From assembly GCA_905479115.1 (NCBI GenBank), contig CAJQLF010000008.1:1-64000 (forward strand): DNA of 64,000 nucleotides, given 5' to 3'. A model generated the notes under the pieces. That model saw only the letters and a list, made by a program, of their open reading frames with translations, did no database searches and was not told the DNA's origin. This DNA comes from an uncultured Flavobacteriales bacterium. Its GTDB lineage: Bacteria; Bacteroidota; Bacteroidia; Flavobacteriales_D; Sanyastnellaceae. Below, one piece after another: positions 32,611 to 41,235 of this stretch; the stretch's first letter is position 1; every line of letters starts with the position of its first letter. The position numbers and the translations under genes were made by a program.

Positions 32611-34533
32611 TTATTGAATCGCCAAGCGAATAACCGCCTGATGATCGCCTTGAGCAATGTTCACGAGGTAAATCCCCGGTGCCCAATCCGATGTTTCGAT
32701 TCGTTCCACCAAGGCTGAAGTTTGCATGGACAACACCTGCTGTCCTGTCATGCTCCACACAACGATTTGGTGTGCTCCTGGTCGGTTGATCACCAATTCA
32801 ACTTGGTCATCCGCAGGGTTTGGATACAATGAGATATCGTTCAAATCAATGGGCTCAGCAATGCCTACCCAATCTTCGTATTCCAACGACGCACAATCAC
32901 CCAAGTCATCTGCAGGCACGCGCAAGTGGACAATATCATTGATGTCCGCAGGATCCTCGTCGCCTCGCACGTGCAATCCTGGCTCAAAGTCGCGTTGGTA
33001 AATGATTTCCAATTGTCCATTCACCACATCTGGAGCAATGGATCCAAATACTGCTTCGTACCCGTCATAATCCTCATCGGGAGTTAGGTCACAGGCCTCA
33101 TCGGCATTCCATGACAATCCGCCATCCATGGAGTGAACTAAAAACTGGTGGCGGTAATTCTGAGCTCCCGTGGAGAAATTCTCCATGATGGCAGAATACG
33201 TCACATAAAGGTTGCCCGCGGCATCCGAAGCAATGCTCGGGAATCCAGCGCATCCGACATAGTAGGCAGCAATTTCATCAAAATCCAACGTACCGCTTTC
33301 ATCGTAATCGAATGAATAGCCAATGATTTGAGCGCTGTCCGCACCCATGGATTCATTCCAATAAGCCAACCCATTGGTACCTGGGAAGTAGCTCGTGGTT
33401 CCGTCAATGGTATCGGCATCCATATAGTACATGCTTCCATAGGAGACGTGCACCTGTCCATAGGTGTCAATGTGGACATCACCTGCACCATCCGTATTGA
33501 AATACTCTTGGAACAATCCATCATCATTGTAGTCTTCTGCAAACTCCTCGCCTTCTGGCAAGCCCATATCCGCTACATACAAATCAACAGGGAAATCGAC
33601 GAGCAATTGCTTGGCCCATGTTTCGCCGTTGTCTTGAGAAATCATCACAAATGAATCGCTAAAATCATTGAATGACGCAAAGGCCACGGTATTGCCTCGC
33701 GCATGGATGGCATACGTATCTCCGCTGAAGTTTGCGAAATTCGAGCTATCCAAATCAGCAAAGGAATGATCAATGATGTCCCAGGAGTCACCGCCATCTT
33801 GTGATCGGTAGTACAACAAAGAACCGTCTTGACCATTGTGTACCACACCTCCGTTGCCCGTGGGTGTGGTGATGCAAATCACGTGAAGGCTGTTTCCATC
33901 CTCTCCACCAGCGGCCATCCGAGGCCACAGTTTACCGACTTCAAGGTCACTCGGTACGGAAGCTTCACTCCAAGCTCCGGTGCCCGCATCGCGCCATGCC
34001 ATGTGCAAGGGCGTGTCAATTCCTGGGTGGCTCACCACCACCTCTCGACCACTCGCCGTATGAACAATCGAGGGCCAGCCAATGCGTACCGATTCGATTC
34101 GCTCGTACGAGATTTCGCCCCAGGTATTTCCATCAAAATAATTGTATCCCGTTCCTCGATCGCTAAATGGAGTCAATTCCAAACTCATGGTCCAAGCTGC
34201 AGAAACAGCCTCTGCTCCACCAGCCATTCGATCATCGATGGCCGCGTTGGATTGTAAGTCATACTGCGTATAGCCAATCACTTGGCGTTGTACCACAAGC
34301 TCCCGATTTTGAATGTGCTCGATGTCCATGTCAGATTGACCTTCTAAAGGCTGCTGAGGACGGTCGCTGAAATCTGCTATTGCCACGGTAGGCATGGGAG
34401 CAGCAATCCGCAGTGCTGGAGCAAGTTGCGGAACATCTTGGAGAATGGTTTGGCCAGTAGATTGAACCGATTGGGCCCATCCTGCACCGGCGATAGTCGC
34501 CCACATCAGAACGACAAGGGTAAAGTGCTTCAT
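32611..34533 (-). CDS. secreted BNR/Asp-box repeat protein with T9SS sorting domain
   Basis: The 640-residue protein has a signal peptide ending GWAQ. The middle has three Asp-box-like turns (RSQDGGDSWD, ISQDNGETWA and HSMDGGLSWN) typical of sialidase-like beta-propellers, spaced through an acidic sequence with many DxDxD-like loops that could bind calcium. The last 80 residues form a type IX secretion sorting domain, beginning SLYPNPADD and ending in a hydrophobic strand. Export to the surface through the T9SS is therefore expected. The catalytic residues of sialidases are not evident, so it may be a binding protein. It has its own terminator. Confidence 0.85.
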   Translation of the reverse strand: MKHFTLVVLMWATIAGAGWAQSVQSTGQTILQDVPQLAPALRIAAPMPTVAIADFSDRPQQPLEGQSDMDIEHIQNRELVVQRQVIGYTQYDLQSNAAIDDRMAGGAEAVSAAWTMSLELTPFSDRGTGYNYFDGNTWGEISYERIESVRIGWPSIVHTASGREVVVSHPGIDTPLHMAWRDAGTGAWSEASVPSDLEVGKLWPRMAAGGEDGNSLHVICITTPTGNGGVVHNGQDGSLLYYRSQDGGDSWDIIDHSFADLDSSNFANFSGDTYAIHARGNTVAFASFNDFSDSFVMISQDNGETWAKQLLVDFPVDLYVADMGLPEGEEFAEDYNDDGLFQEYFNTDGAGDVHIDTYGQVHVSYGSMYYMDADTIDGTTSYFPGTNGLAYWNESMGADSAQIIGYSFDYDESGTLDFDEIAAYYVGCAGFPSIASDAAGNLYVTYSAIMENFSTGAQNYRHQFLVHSMDGGLSWNADEACDLTPDEDYDGYEAVFGSIAPDVVNGQLEIIYQRDFEPGLHVRGDEDPADINDIVHLRVPADDLGDCASLEYEDWVGIAEPIDLNDISLYPNPADDQVELVINRPGAHQIVVWSMTGQQVLSMQTSALVERIETSDWAPGIYLVNIAQGDHQAVIRLAIQ

Positions 34534-34600
34534 GTTGTTTTGGGTTTGAGTTGAAAAAGTAGCGCAAAGAACCCAAAAATTTTAATTCTCGGGGCGATAC

Positions 34601-35266
34601 TTATTCAGAATGAGCCAATCTGGCCAAAATACTTTCCCGTCCAACCACTTTTTGGTCGAGTTCCACGCAGACTTCAGCATCCAATGGTAAAAAAACATCA
34701 ATGCGCGATCCAAACTTGATGAAACCGACCTCATCCCCCGCATTTAATTCTTGTCCCTCCTTCATGTACCAGCAAATTCTCCGAGCAACAGCACCGGCAA
34801 TTTGCCGAAACATCACCGTTCCAAACTTTCCTTCAATGACGTGGGTCGTGCGTTCATTCTCTGTGCTGGATTTTGGATGCCAAGCCACCAAGTACTTTCC
34901 AGGATGATAGCGAGAAGCCAGCACCTTTCCGGCAAGTGGCGCCCATTGCGCATGGACATTCAAAGGGCTCATAAAAATACTCACCTGAATGCGCTCATCG
35001 TTGAACCATTCGGTCTCTTTAACTCGCTCAATGACCACTACTTTTCCATCACTTGGGCACAGAACATCCGACGCCTCCTTCTGGCCAATTTTCCGCGATG
35101 GCATGCGGAAAAAATTTATTACTAGCCCCAACAAAACACTCCACAGCAAAACCCCTAACGCGGTTCCTACCCATCCGGGAATTAACCAATGCAGTGCAGC
35201 TGCGAGCGCTCCGCCTGTGAGAAAAACCAAGATCAGGGTTGCTTTTCCCTCCGGATGAAACGTCAT
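34601..35266 (-). CDS. psd: phosphatidylserine decarboxylase, short form
   Basis: This 221-residue enzyme decarboxylates phosphatidylserine to phosphatidylethanolamine. Two hydrophobic segments occupy residues 10-55, followed by the catalytic domain with the LCPSDGKVV segment and MSPLNVHAQWAPLAG. The self-cleavage motif near the end reads IKFGSRIDVFLP, where the chain is cut between Gly and Ser to give the pyruvoyl group. The start at 35266 overlaps cdsA by four bases; a longer frame to 35422 is an artefact. It is the last gene of the ftsH-cdsA-psd operon. Confidence 0.92.
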   Translation of the reverse strand: MTFHPEGKATLILVFLTGGALAAALHWLIPGWVGTALGVLLWSVLLGLVINFFRMPSRKIGQKEASDVLCPSDGKVVVIERVKETEWFNDERIQVSIFMSPLNVHAQWAPLAGKVLASRYHPGKYLVAWHPKSSTENERTTHVIEGKFGTVMFRQIAGAVARRICWYMKEGQELNAGDEVGFIKFGSRIDVFLPLDAEVCVELDQKVVGRESILARLAHSE

Positions 35267-35913
35267 GGTAGAATGGTTTTCAGCGTGAATTCGAATGGCA
35301 ACAAAGATAGCAGAACGAAGTAAATTGGACCGGTTAGCATGAAACCATCGAATCGATCCAAAACGCCTCCATGACCCGGCATCAATGCGCCTGAATCTTT
35401 GATTCCATTTCGGCGCTTCCATGCACTTTCAATGAGATCGCCCGAAGTCGCGAACACGGCCACAAAGGGTCCCATCCACACAAAAGACCATCCCCAGAGC
35501 CACACCGCTAACAGCGATGCCAATGCGGCACCACCCAGTAGACCTTCCCAGGATTTTCCCGGTGAAATGCTCGGCATCAATTTATGCTTCCCGAGCGGTT
35601 TACCTACGAAATATGCTCCAGAATCATTGGTCCAAATCATCAGAATGAGGCTCAAAAGGGCCGAAGGTTCGTACGCTCCAGAATTTTGCCATGGAATACC
35701 GATAACCATGCTCATCCATAGCGCTACAAATGCGGAAAACCCCCAGACTGTGTTCGTTGATATTTTCTTGGAACCTTGAATGAATTCACGAACAGCCAGC
35801 GAGGAAACCGAAATCCAGAGCAAGGCGTTGCTCCATGGACCCATTGAAACCGAAGCAATGACGATAATGCCAAACACCAATCCCGTCCCCATTCTGGTGA
35901 GGGTCTCCTTCAT
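35263..35913 (-). CDS. cdsA: phosphatidate cytidylyltransferase, short
   Basis: CdsA makes CDP-diacylglycerol, the precursor of acidic phospholipids and of phosphatidylserine. The signature S-(x)n-KD-(x)5-PGHGG-(x)2-DR-(x)-D is intact as ESAWKRRNGIKDSGALMPGHGG followed by VLDRFD. At 216 residues it is about 50 shorter than the family in related bacteria, the loss lying in the hydrophobic central region between residues 45 and 80. Six or so membrane helices remain. It overlaps psd and the DUF2007 gene by four bases each, so the three are translated as a unit. Confidence 0.92.
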   Translation of the reverse strand: MKETLTRMGTGLVFGIIVIASVSMGPWSNALLWISVSSLAVREFIQGSKKISTNTVWGFSAFVALWMSMVIGIPWQNSGAYEPSALLSLILMIWTNDSGAYFVGKPLGKHKLMPSISPGKSWEGLLGGAALASLLAVWLWGWSFVWMGPFVAVFATSGDLIESAWKRRNGIKDSGALMPGHGGVLDRFDGFMLTGPIYFVLLSLLPFEFTLKTILP

Positions 35914-36134
35914 GATGGGTCATCAATGCTCAGCTCCTCCTTGTTCGCGCCAAGGATGGCTTTCGCACGTTCGGCGTCCGCCTCTTGCACCAGCAATTCA
36001 ACAAAACCGAATAGGTAGCTGCTATCTCGCTTATTCAATACAACCGCCGGAATTTGATGCTCATCTAATACGGCCCTTCTCAGCTCTACCGCCGGGGGAA
36101 ATGCATCCGTGTATATGACGGTCCAACCGTTCAT
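35910..36134 (-). CDS. DUF2007-like small protein
   Basis: The 74-residue protein has the compact alpha/beta pattern of the DUF2007 putative signal-transducing family: an opening strand WTVIYTDAFPP, a helix with a LRRAVLDEHQIPAVVLN run, and the closing VELLVQEADAERAKAIL helix. These small proteins are thought to bind a ligand or nucleotide, but their function is not known. It sits between ftsH and cdsA and overlaps each by four bases. Confidence 0.75.
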   Translation of the reverse strand: MNGWTVIYTDAFPPAVELRRAVLDEHQIPAVVLNKRDSSYLFGFVELLVQEADAERAKAILGANKEELSIDDPS

Positions 36135-38200
36135 TCTGGAGCATTCACGTTCTCCTCGTGCGCTGATGTTTCATCGGTATCACCATCTTTTGAGTGAGAT
36201 GCACTCTTCGAGTCAACCTCTGACGCAGGCTCCGGCGAATTGGAAATTTCAGGCTCAGCCTCAGAGGCTTTGACAGGAGGCACATAGGGAACGGGTTGCT
36301 CTCGATTTTTGAACGGTCGTTCACCTAAAATGCGTTCCACATCTTCTCGGAAGATGACCTCATTTTTCAGGAGTGAATCCGCCAAGGCACTCAACTTATC
36401 CGAATTCTTTTGCAGGATTTCCTTTGCACGGATATAGGCCCCTTCGATGAGTTTACCCACCTCCTCATCAATGATGCGCGAAGTCTCTTCAGAATACGGC
36501 TTCGTGAACATTTGGTCGCCCTGACTATCATAATAGCTGCGGTTCCCTATGCGTTTATTCAGGCCATAAACAGAAACCATTGCATAGGCTTGCTTTGTCA
36601 CCTTTTCCAGATCACTTAAAGCGCCGGTAGAAATTCTATCGAACACTAGGTCCTCAGCTGCTCTGCCACCTAATGCCGCGCACATCTCATCCAACATTTG
36701 CTCTGTGGTGGTGATCTGTCGCTCCTCCGGCAGGTACCAAGCTGCTCCCAAGGACTGTCCACGAGGCACAATACTCACTTTAACAAGCGGAGAAGCAAAC
36801 TCAACCAACCAACTCACAACTGCATGCCCCGCCTCGTGGAAAGCAATCGTGCGCTTCTCCTCTTCCGAAATAATTTTGGTGCGCTTTTCAAGCCCTCCGA
36901 TGATGCGATCTACGGCATCGAGGAAATCTTGATGTATCACCTTTTCCCTTCCTTTCCTCGCAGCGAACAAAGCCGCTTCATTGCATACATTGGCAATATC
37001 AGCTCCGCTGAAACCCGGTGTTTGACGTGATAAAAACTCCACGTCAATGGACTCATCCACCTTGATTGGACGCAGGTGAACTTCAAAAATGGCTCGTCGC
37101 TCCGTCAAATCTGGCATGTCCACATAAATCTGACGGTCAAATCGGCCTGCCCGCATAAGGGCTTTATCAAGAATGTCAGCCCGGTTGGTTGCAGCCAAAA
37201 TGATGACGCCGCTGTTCGTCCCGAAACCATCCATTTCGGTCAGCAATTGATTCAATGTGTTCTCACGCTCGTCATTGGATCCCATACTCGCGTTTTTGCC
37301 GCGGGCACGACCGATGGCATCAATCTCATCGATGAAAATAATGGCCGGCGCTTTCTCTTTGGCCTGCTTGAATAAGTCCCGGACCCGCGAAGCTCCCACT
37401 CCCACGAACATCTCAACAAAGTCCGAACCGCTGAGTGAAAAGAAAGGAACCTGTGCTTCACCTGCAACTGCTTTTGCTAGCAAGGTCTTACCTGTTCCAG
37501 GAGGCCCCACCAGCAAGGCTCCTTTCGGAATTTTGGCCCCTAAGTTGGTATACTTCTCAGGGGCTTTCAAAAACTCTACAATTTCCTCTAGTTCCTCTTT
37601 CGCACCATCCAGCCCTGCAACGTCACCAAAATCCGCGTCCGTTCCTTTGCCCTTCTCGAACAGCTGAGCTTTTGATTTTCCAATATTGAAAATTTGTCCA
37701 CCACCTGCTCCTCCGCCACCAAGACGCCTCATGATCAGAATCCACACCCCAATCATCAATGCGAAAAATACCACGTAGGTAAGCATTTGCTGACCCCACT
37801 CATTGACTGGCTCATACACGTAATCTAAGTCAGTGGACTCCGACAACGTTTTTAAGTCTTGCCCGTACGCATCTCCTGCAGGCACATTCAACCAGAAATC
37901 CGCTCCCTGATAGACCGACTTTAGGAACCCTGGCTCCTCAGCATCTTTCCGCAGTGATTCCCTCGCTGCGTCCTTGAGGTATACGCTGGCGCGCTGGCCA
38001 TCAAAAACAACGCGTTTGATCTTCCCGTCTTCGATGTACGTTTTGAATTCAGACCATTGAATTTCTCGGCCATCTTGGCTGCTATTCATCATCAGCATCC
38101 CGAGGAGCAGGACACCAATGATGGCATAAATCCAATAAAAATTCATGGAAGGCTTCCCCTCTCCTTTGCTGCCCGCAGGCTGATTCTGCTTGTCTTCCAT
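36131..38200 (-). CDS. ftsH: ATP-dependent zinc metalloprotease FtsH
   Basis: FtsH degrades misfolded or short-lived membrane and cytoplasmic proteins. The 689-residue protein has two membrane helices (about 22-40 and 140-158) around a periplasmic domain. The AAA module shows Walker A GPPGTGKT at 232-239, Walker B with Asp291 and Glu292, and the second region of homology near 338-357. The zinc site HEAGH is at 455-459. A long acidic tail extends beyond residue 640. It lies between rsfS and the phospholipid genes and overlaps DUF2007 by four bases. Confidence 0.96.
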   Translation of the reverse strand: MEDKQNQPAGSKGEGKPSMNFYWIYAIIGVLLLGMLMMNSSQDGREIQWSEFKTYIEDGKIKRVVFDGQRASVYLKDAARESLRKDAEEPGFLKSVYQGADFWLNVPAGDAYGQDLKTLSESTDLDYVYEPVNEWGQQMLTYVVFFALMIGVWILIMRRLGGGGAGGGQIFNIGKSKAQLFEKGKGTDADFGDVAGLDGAKEELEEIVEFLKAPEKYTNLGAKIPKGALLVGPPGTGKTLLAKAVAGEAQVPFFSLSGSDFVEMFVGVGASRVRDLFKQAKEKAPAIIFIDEIDAIGRARGKNASMGSNDERENTLNQLLTEMDGFGTNSGVIILAATNRADILDKALMRAGRFDRQIYVDMPDLTERRAIFEVHLRPIKVDESIDVEFLSRQTPGFSGADIANVCNEAALFAARKGREKVIHQDFLDAVDRIIGGLEKRTKIISEEEKRTIAFHEAGHAVVSWLVEFASPLVKVSIVPRGQSLGAAWYLPEERQITTTEQMLDEMCAALGGRAAEDLVFDRISTGALSDLEKVTKQAYAMVSVYGLNKRIGNRSYYDSQGDQMFTKPYSEETSRIIDEEVGKLIEGAYIRAKEILQKNSDKLSALADSLLKNEVIFREDVERILGERPFKNREQPVPYVPPVKASEAEPEISNSPEPASEVDSKSASHSKDGDTDETSAHEENVNAPE

Positions 38201-38207
38201 AGATTAT

Positions 38208-38579
38208 TTAAACTTCTTCGAGGGTCTCAATGTTCGCATCACCCCACAATTCCTCTAAGGCATACCGACTTCGCGCTTCCTCGTGGAACACATGGACAAC
38301 AATATCACAGTAGTCCAAAATCGCCCATTCTCCATTTCTCAGTCCTTGCTTCCCCCAGGGCTTTTCATCGGCCTCCTTTGCCGTTAATTTCTCCACCGAC
38401 TCTGCTAAAGCCTCAACCTGGGTGCGGCTCGTCCCATGTGCCACGACAAACCAACCTGCAACCGCATGGGGGATTTGACGAAGGTCCAAAATGGTAATTT
38501 GCTTGCCTTTCACTTCTTGCAAGCCGTTGATGACGGCTCCGAGCAATGGCGTCTCGTGTAACGATGCGGGGCTTTTCAT
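38208..38579 (-). CDS. rsfS: ribosomal silencing factor RsfS
   Basis: The 123-residue protein has the RsfS/Iojap fold, with an ILDLRQIPHAVAGWFVVAHGTSRTQVEALAESV run that matches its core helix-strand pattern. RsfS binds L14 on the large subunit and stops premature joining of the subunits under starvation. It is the first gene of the rsfS-ftsH-DUF2007-cdsA-psd operon, only seven bases ahead of ftsH, and is divergent from birA. A TATCTTTC element, one mismatch from the consensus, lies about 18 bases before the start. Confidence 0.92.
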   Translation of the reverse strand: MKSPASLHETPLLGAVINGLQEVKGKQITILDLRQIPHAVAGWFVVAHGTSRTQVEALAESVEKLTAKEADEKPWGKQGLRNGEWAILDYCDIVVHVFHEEARSRYALEELWGDANIETLEEV

Positions 38580-38678
38580 TCACTTTCGATCTGCTCGAAA
38601 GATACGATGCTTCCGTGGTAAAGCGACCGCGACGTATGCGAAAACATGCCAACTTTCCCCCTATTTTCACGGGCAACG

Positions 38679-39482
38679 ATGAAGGTATTTTTTCAACACC
38701 TGAAGCAGACCACCAGCTCGAATGACATCGCCAGCACCTGGTTGAAACAAGCCGATCCCGGAAGTGCCTGCGTGGTAACGACCGAAGAGCAAACAGGCGG
38801 CCGAGGACAACGTGGCCGGACATGGGATCAACAGGCCGCATTGGACTTGGCGTGGTCAATGGCCATCAAGTGGCCCGTGGATGGGCGTGGTGAATCCAAG
38901 ATTCCGGAGCCGATTTTATTCAACAAAGCAATTGCGGTGGCCATCTGGACCATGGTTGACTCCTTGATTCCTGCCCCAGGATTGACCGGAATCAAATGGC
39001 CGAATGACATTTTAATTCGACAAGACGGAAATCAAATAGCGTGGCAAAAATGCGCGGGAATGCTCATCGAGAACGTCTGGAAAGGCGAGCGCTGGGACGG
39101 AACGGTCATTGGCGTGGGCATCAACATCAATTCCGACCGCTCGGAAGAAACTGGACGCACGTCGCTTCGTTCGGAGACTCAAACATGGTCGGATATTTCG
39201 CGCTTCGCCGTAAACCTTCAAGAAGAGGTCATGCGCCAAATGCACTCCCTTGAACAGGATGCGGGTGCAATAGAAGCGGCGTATCAGCGTGCACTTATTG
39301 GAACGGACCAGTGGCATCCGTATACGCTGCTTAATGAAAAGGGCTGGGGGAAAATCAATGCCGTCGGTCAGGATGGAGAATTACAGATGCACTGGCGGGT
39401 CTCCGACGCTTCGAGCGCAAAAAAAACCTCTGTAAACCAGTCGAATCAACTTCGCTGGGATTGGCTGGACTTGAATGCTTAA
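38679..39482 (+). CDS. birA: biotin--[acetyl-CoA carboxylase] ligase
   Basis: This 267-residue protein is the catalytic part only of BirA and has no N-terminal DNA-binding domain, so it probably does not regulate. It activates biotin with ATP and attaches it to the carboxyl carrier protein. The biotinyl-AMP loop GGRGQRGRTW is present, as is the KWPNDI motif after it. The start at 38679 fits the family; an ATG at 38646 would add eleven residues of no family resemblance. It is divergent from rsfS, with about 100 bases between the starts. Confidence 0.93.
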   Translation: MKVFFQHLKQTTSSNDIASTWLKQADPGSACVVTTEEQTGGRGQRGRTWDQQAALDLAWSMAIKWPVDGRGESKIPEPILFNKAIAVAIWTMVDSLIPAPGLTGIKWPNDILIRQDGNQIAWQKCAGMLIENVWKGERWDGTVIGVGININSDRSEETGRTSLRSETQTWSDISRFAVNLQEEVMRQMHSLEQDAGAIEAAYQRALIGTDQWHPYTLLNEKGWGKINAVGQDGELQMHWRVSDASSAKKTSVNQSNQLRWDWLDLNA

Positions 39483-39517
39483 AACTTGACTTCGAACGAC
39501 GACCTCGTGCGCAAGGA

Positions 39518-39934
39518 CTAGCCAGCGGGAAACGCTTTTTCCACCGCTTCTGCCATGCTGCTAAAAATGGACTGCAATGGTTTTTCTGCCATCATCTTCA
39601 TGAAGGGATTCAACTCGGCGTCGCATTTCACTTGCAATGTGCTCGTCGTTTCAGAACCCAACTGATCTGCTTCAATCCAAATGTCGAGCACAAAGCGAAT
39701 CGGCGTTCCTTTTTGAGACGCATACCGCACCTGACGAGGTGGTTCTCCACCTGATTGCTTGATTACCACCGAAAAACCCCCAACCACCTTGAACGAGCAT
39801 TGATCACCTTCAGATTCGAAGTCCTGAACATACTCCGCAGGCAACAAGGGCTCGAGGTTCGCCGGATTGCTTAAGTGCTCATGGAGCTCACGCTGCGCCA
39901 GGCCGACGCGGATTACGGGACTTTCAATGATCAT
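39518..39934 (-). CDS. START-like domain protein
   Basis: The 138-residue protein has the layout of a SRPBCC/START-like lipid-binding fold: an opening strand, the HEHLSNPANLEPLLP helix, a middle of beta-strands, and a long C-terminal helix (PLQSIFSSMAEAVEKAF). It lies one base after pyrE, so it is co-transcribed with that gene. I recall the same neighbour in several Bacteroidota. The ligand is unknown. Confidence 0.8.
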   Translation of the reverse strand: MIIESPVIRVGLAQRELHEHLSNPANLEPLLPAEYVQDFESEGDQCSFKVVGGFSVVIKQSGGEPPRQVRYASQKGTPIRFVLDIWIEADQLGSETTSTLQVKCDAELNPFMKMMAEKPLQSIFSSMAEAVEKAFPAG

Positions 39935-40603
39935 TTACTTGCTTGATTGCCTTTCTTCAAAAGCCTCACTCCACCCTTTTGGATCCTGGTTCCAATCATC
40001 CAGCATAATGCGCTGCTTGTTGTTCAAGTATCCCTCTTGCAGAGCCTGATCCAGCATGGTTGGGTAATCCGTCAGCGTCAACCAAGGGCAGTTTGCAGTC
40101 TCAAAGGCCGCTTTCGCAACTTCAAAGCCGTAGGTAAAAATAGCGATGAGCCCTTTGACCTCGATTCCTGCTTCCCGCAATTCATGAACAGCTTTCAGGC
40201 TGCTCTGTCCTGTTGAAATTAAATCTTCAATCACCACCACATTAGACAATACCGTCAGGTCTCCTTCGATGGCGTTGCCCATCCCATGATCTTTCGCCTT
40301 TGAACGAACATAAATAAACGGCAGACCAAGCTCTTGAGCGACTAACGCCCCAAGCGCGATTCCACCCGTCGCCACACCGGCTATGGCATCCACCTTGCCG
40401 TATTGATTTTCGATCGCTTCGACAGCCAGTTGTCGAACAAATGTTCGAACCGTTGGGTGACTTAAGGCTTTCCGGTTATCACAATAAATCGGCGACTTGC
40501 GGCCGCTGGCCCACGTAAAGGGCTCATTTGGACGAAGTTGAATTGCTTTAATTCGCAAAAGGAATTCCGCAACTTTTCGCCTACTTTCAACGGACAAAAT
40601 CAT
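39935..40603 (-). CDS. pyrE: orotate phosphoribosyltransferase
   Basis: PyrE joins orotate to PRPP to make OMP in pyrimidine synthesis. The 222-residue protein has the PRPP-binding loop VVVIEDLISTGQSS, GVATGGIALGALVA before it, and the RSKAKDHGMGN flexible loop. The length is typical. Its start codon is only seven bases from the divergent NUDIX start codon. A TACATTCG element, one mismatch from the -7 consensus, lies four bases before the ATG and so inside the NUDIX coding region. Confidence 0.95.
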   Translation of the reverse strand: MILSVESRRKVAEFLLRIKAIQLRPNEPFTWASGRKSPIYCDNRKALSHPTVRTFVRQLAVEAIENQYGKVDAIAGVATGGIALGALVAQELGLPFIYVRSKAKDHGMGNAIEGDLTVLSNVVVIEDLISTGQSSLKAVHELREAGIEVKGLIAIFTYGFEVAKAAFETANCPWLTLTDYPTMLDQALQEGYLNNKQRIMLDDWNQDPKGWSEAFEERQSSK

Positions 40604-40610
40604 AGCGCGA

Positions 40611-41225
40611 ATGTATGAAGTTTATATAATGAATCGGCCGGTATTTTTTCAAGAAAATGTCCCGACGAACGAGCGCTCAATGGTGATCCGTGAGCCCGAA
40701 AAATCCAGCTTGAACGAACTCCCCAATCTAATCCGTCAACACCCAGATATTCAATCGTTTGTGTTGTTGAGCGACCACCCTGAAAAACTATGGATGCAAT
40801 TTTGTTACGGATACAAAGAAGTCCTCGCAGCTGGATGTGTAGTCAAAAACAACGAAGGAGCCTATCTGTGGATTGAACGGAATGGAAAGTGGGACTTGGC
40901 TAAAGGAAAAGTCGAAGCCGATGAAAGCATCGAGAACGCCGCGGTGCGCGAAGTACAAGAAGAAACAGGAATTGGGAAATTAAAATTGAAACAAGAACTG
41001 GGGAAAACATACCACACGTACGACGACGCTGGAACTCCTGTTCTGAAAACTACTTTTTGGTTTCTCGCAGAACATGCGGGTGCAGCGACAAAAGGCTCCC
41101 CGCAAGCTGCAGAGGGCATTACGGGCGTTCACTGGATAAAGCGCCCTTTTGACTCCGTGATCAGAACAAACACCTACCCCAGTATTCTCGGCCTCATGGA
41201 TCGAATCGACTCTCCAGAAGCCTAA
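40611..41225 (+). CDS. NUDIX hydrolase
   Basis: This 204-residue protein has a complete Nudix box beginning GKVEADESIENAAVREV, followed by QEETGI, which binds the metal ions for pyrophosphate-bond cleavage. The N-terminal 80 residues form an extra domain that I recall in Bacteroidota homologues divergent from pyrE. The substrate, probably a nucleotide diphosphate derivative, cannot be told. The ATG at 40611 was chosen over 40629 because the family begins MYxV. The 3' end is 10 bases from the convergent gene. Confidence 0.9.
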   Translation: MYEVYIMNRPVFFQENVPTNERSMVIREPEKSSLNELPNLIRQHPDIQSFVLLSDHPEKLWMQFCYGYKEVLAAGCVVKNNEGAYLWIERNGKWDLAKGKVEADESIENAAVREVQEETGIGKLKLKQELGKTYHTYDDAGTPVLKTTFWFLAEHAGAATKGSPQAAEGITGVHWIKRPFDSVIRTNTYPSILGLMDRIDSPEA

Positions 41226-41235
41226 GTCCGACGCA

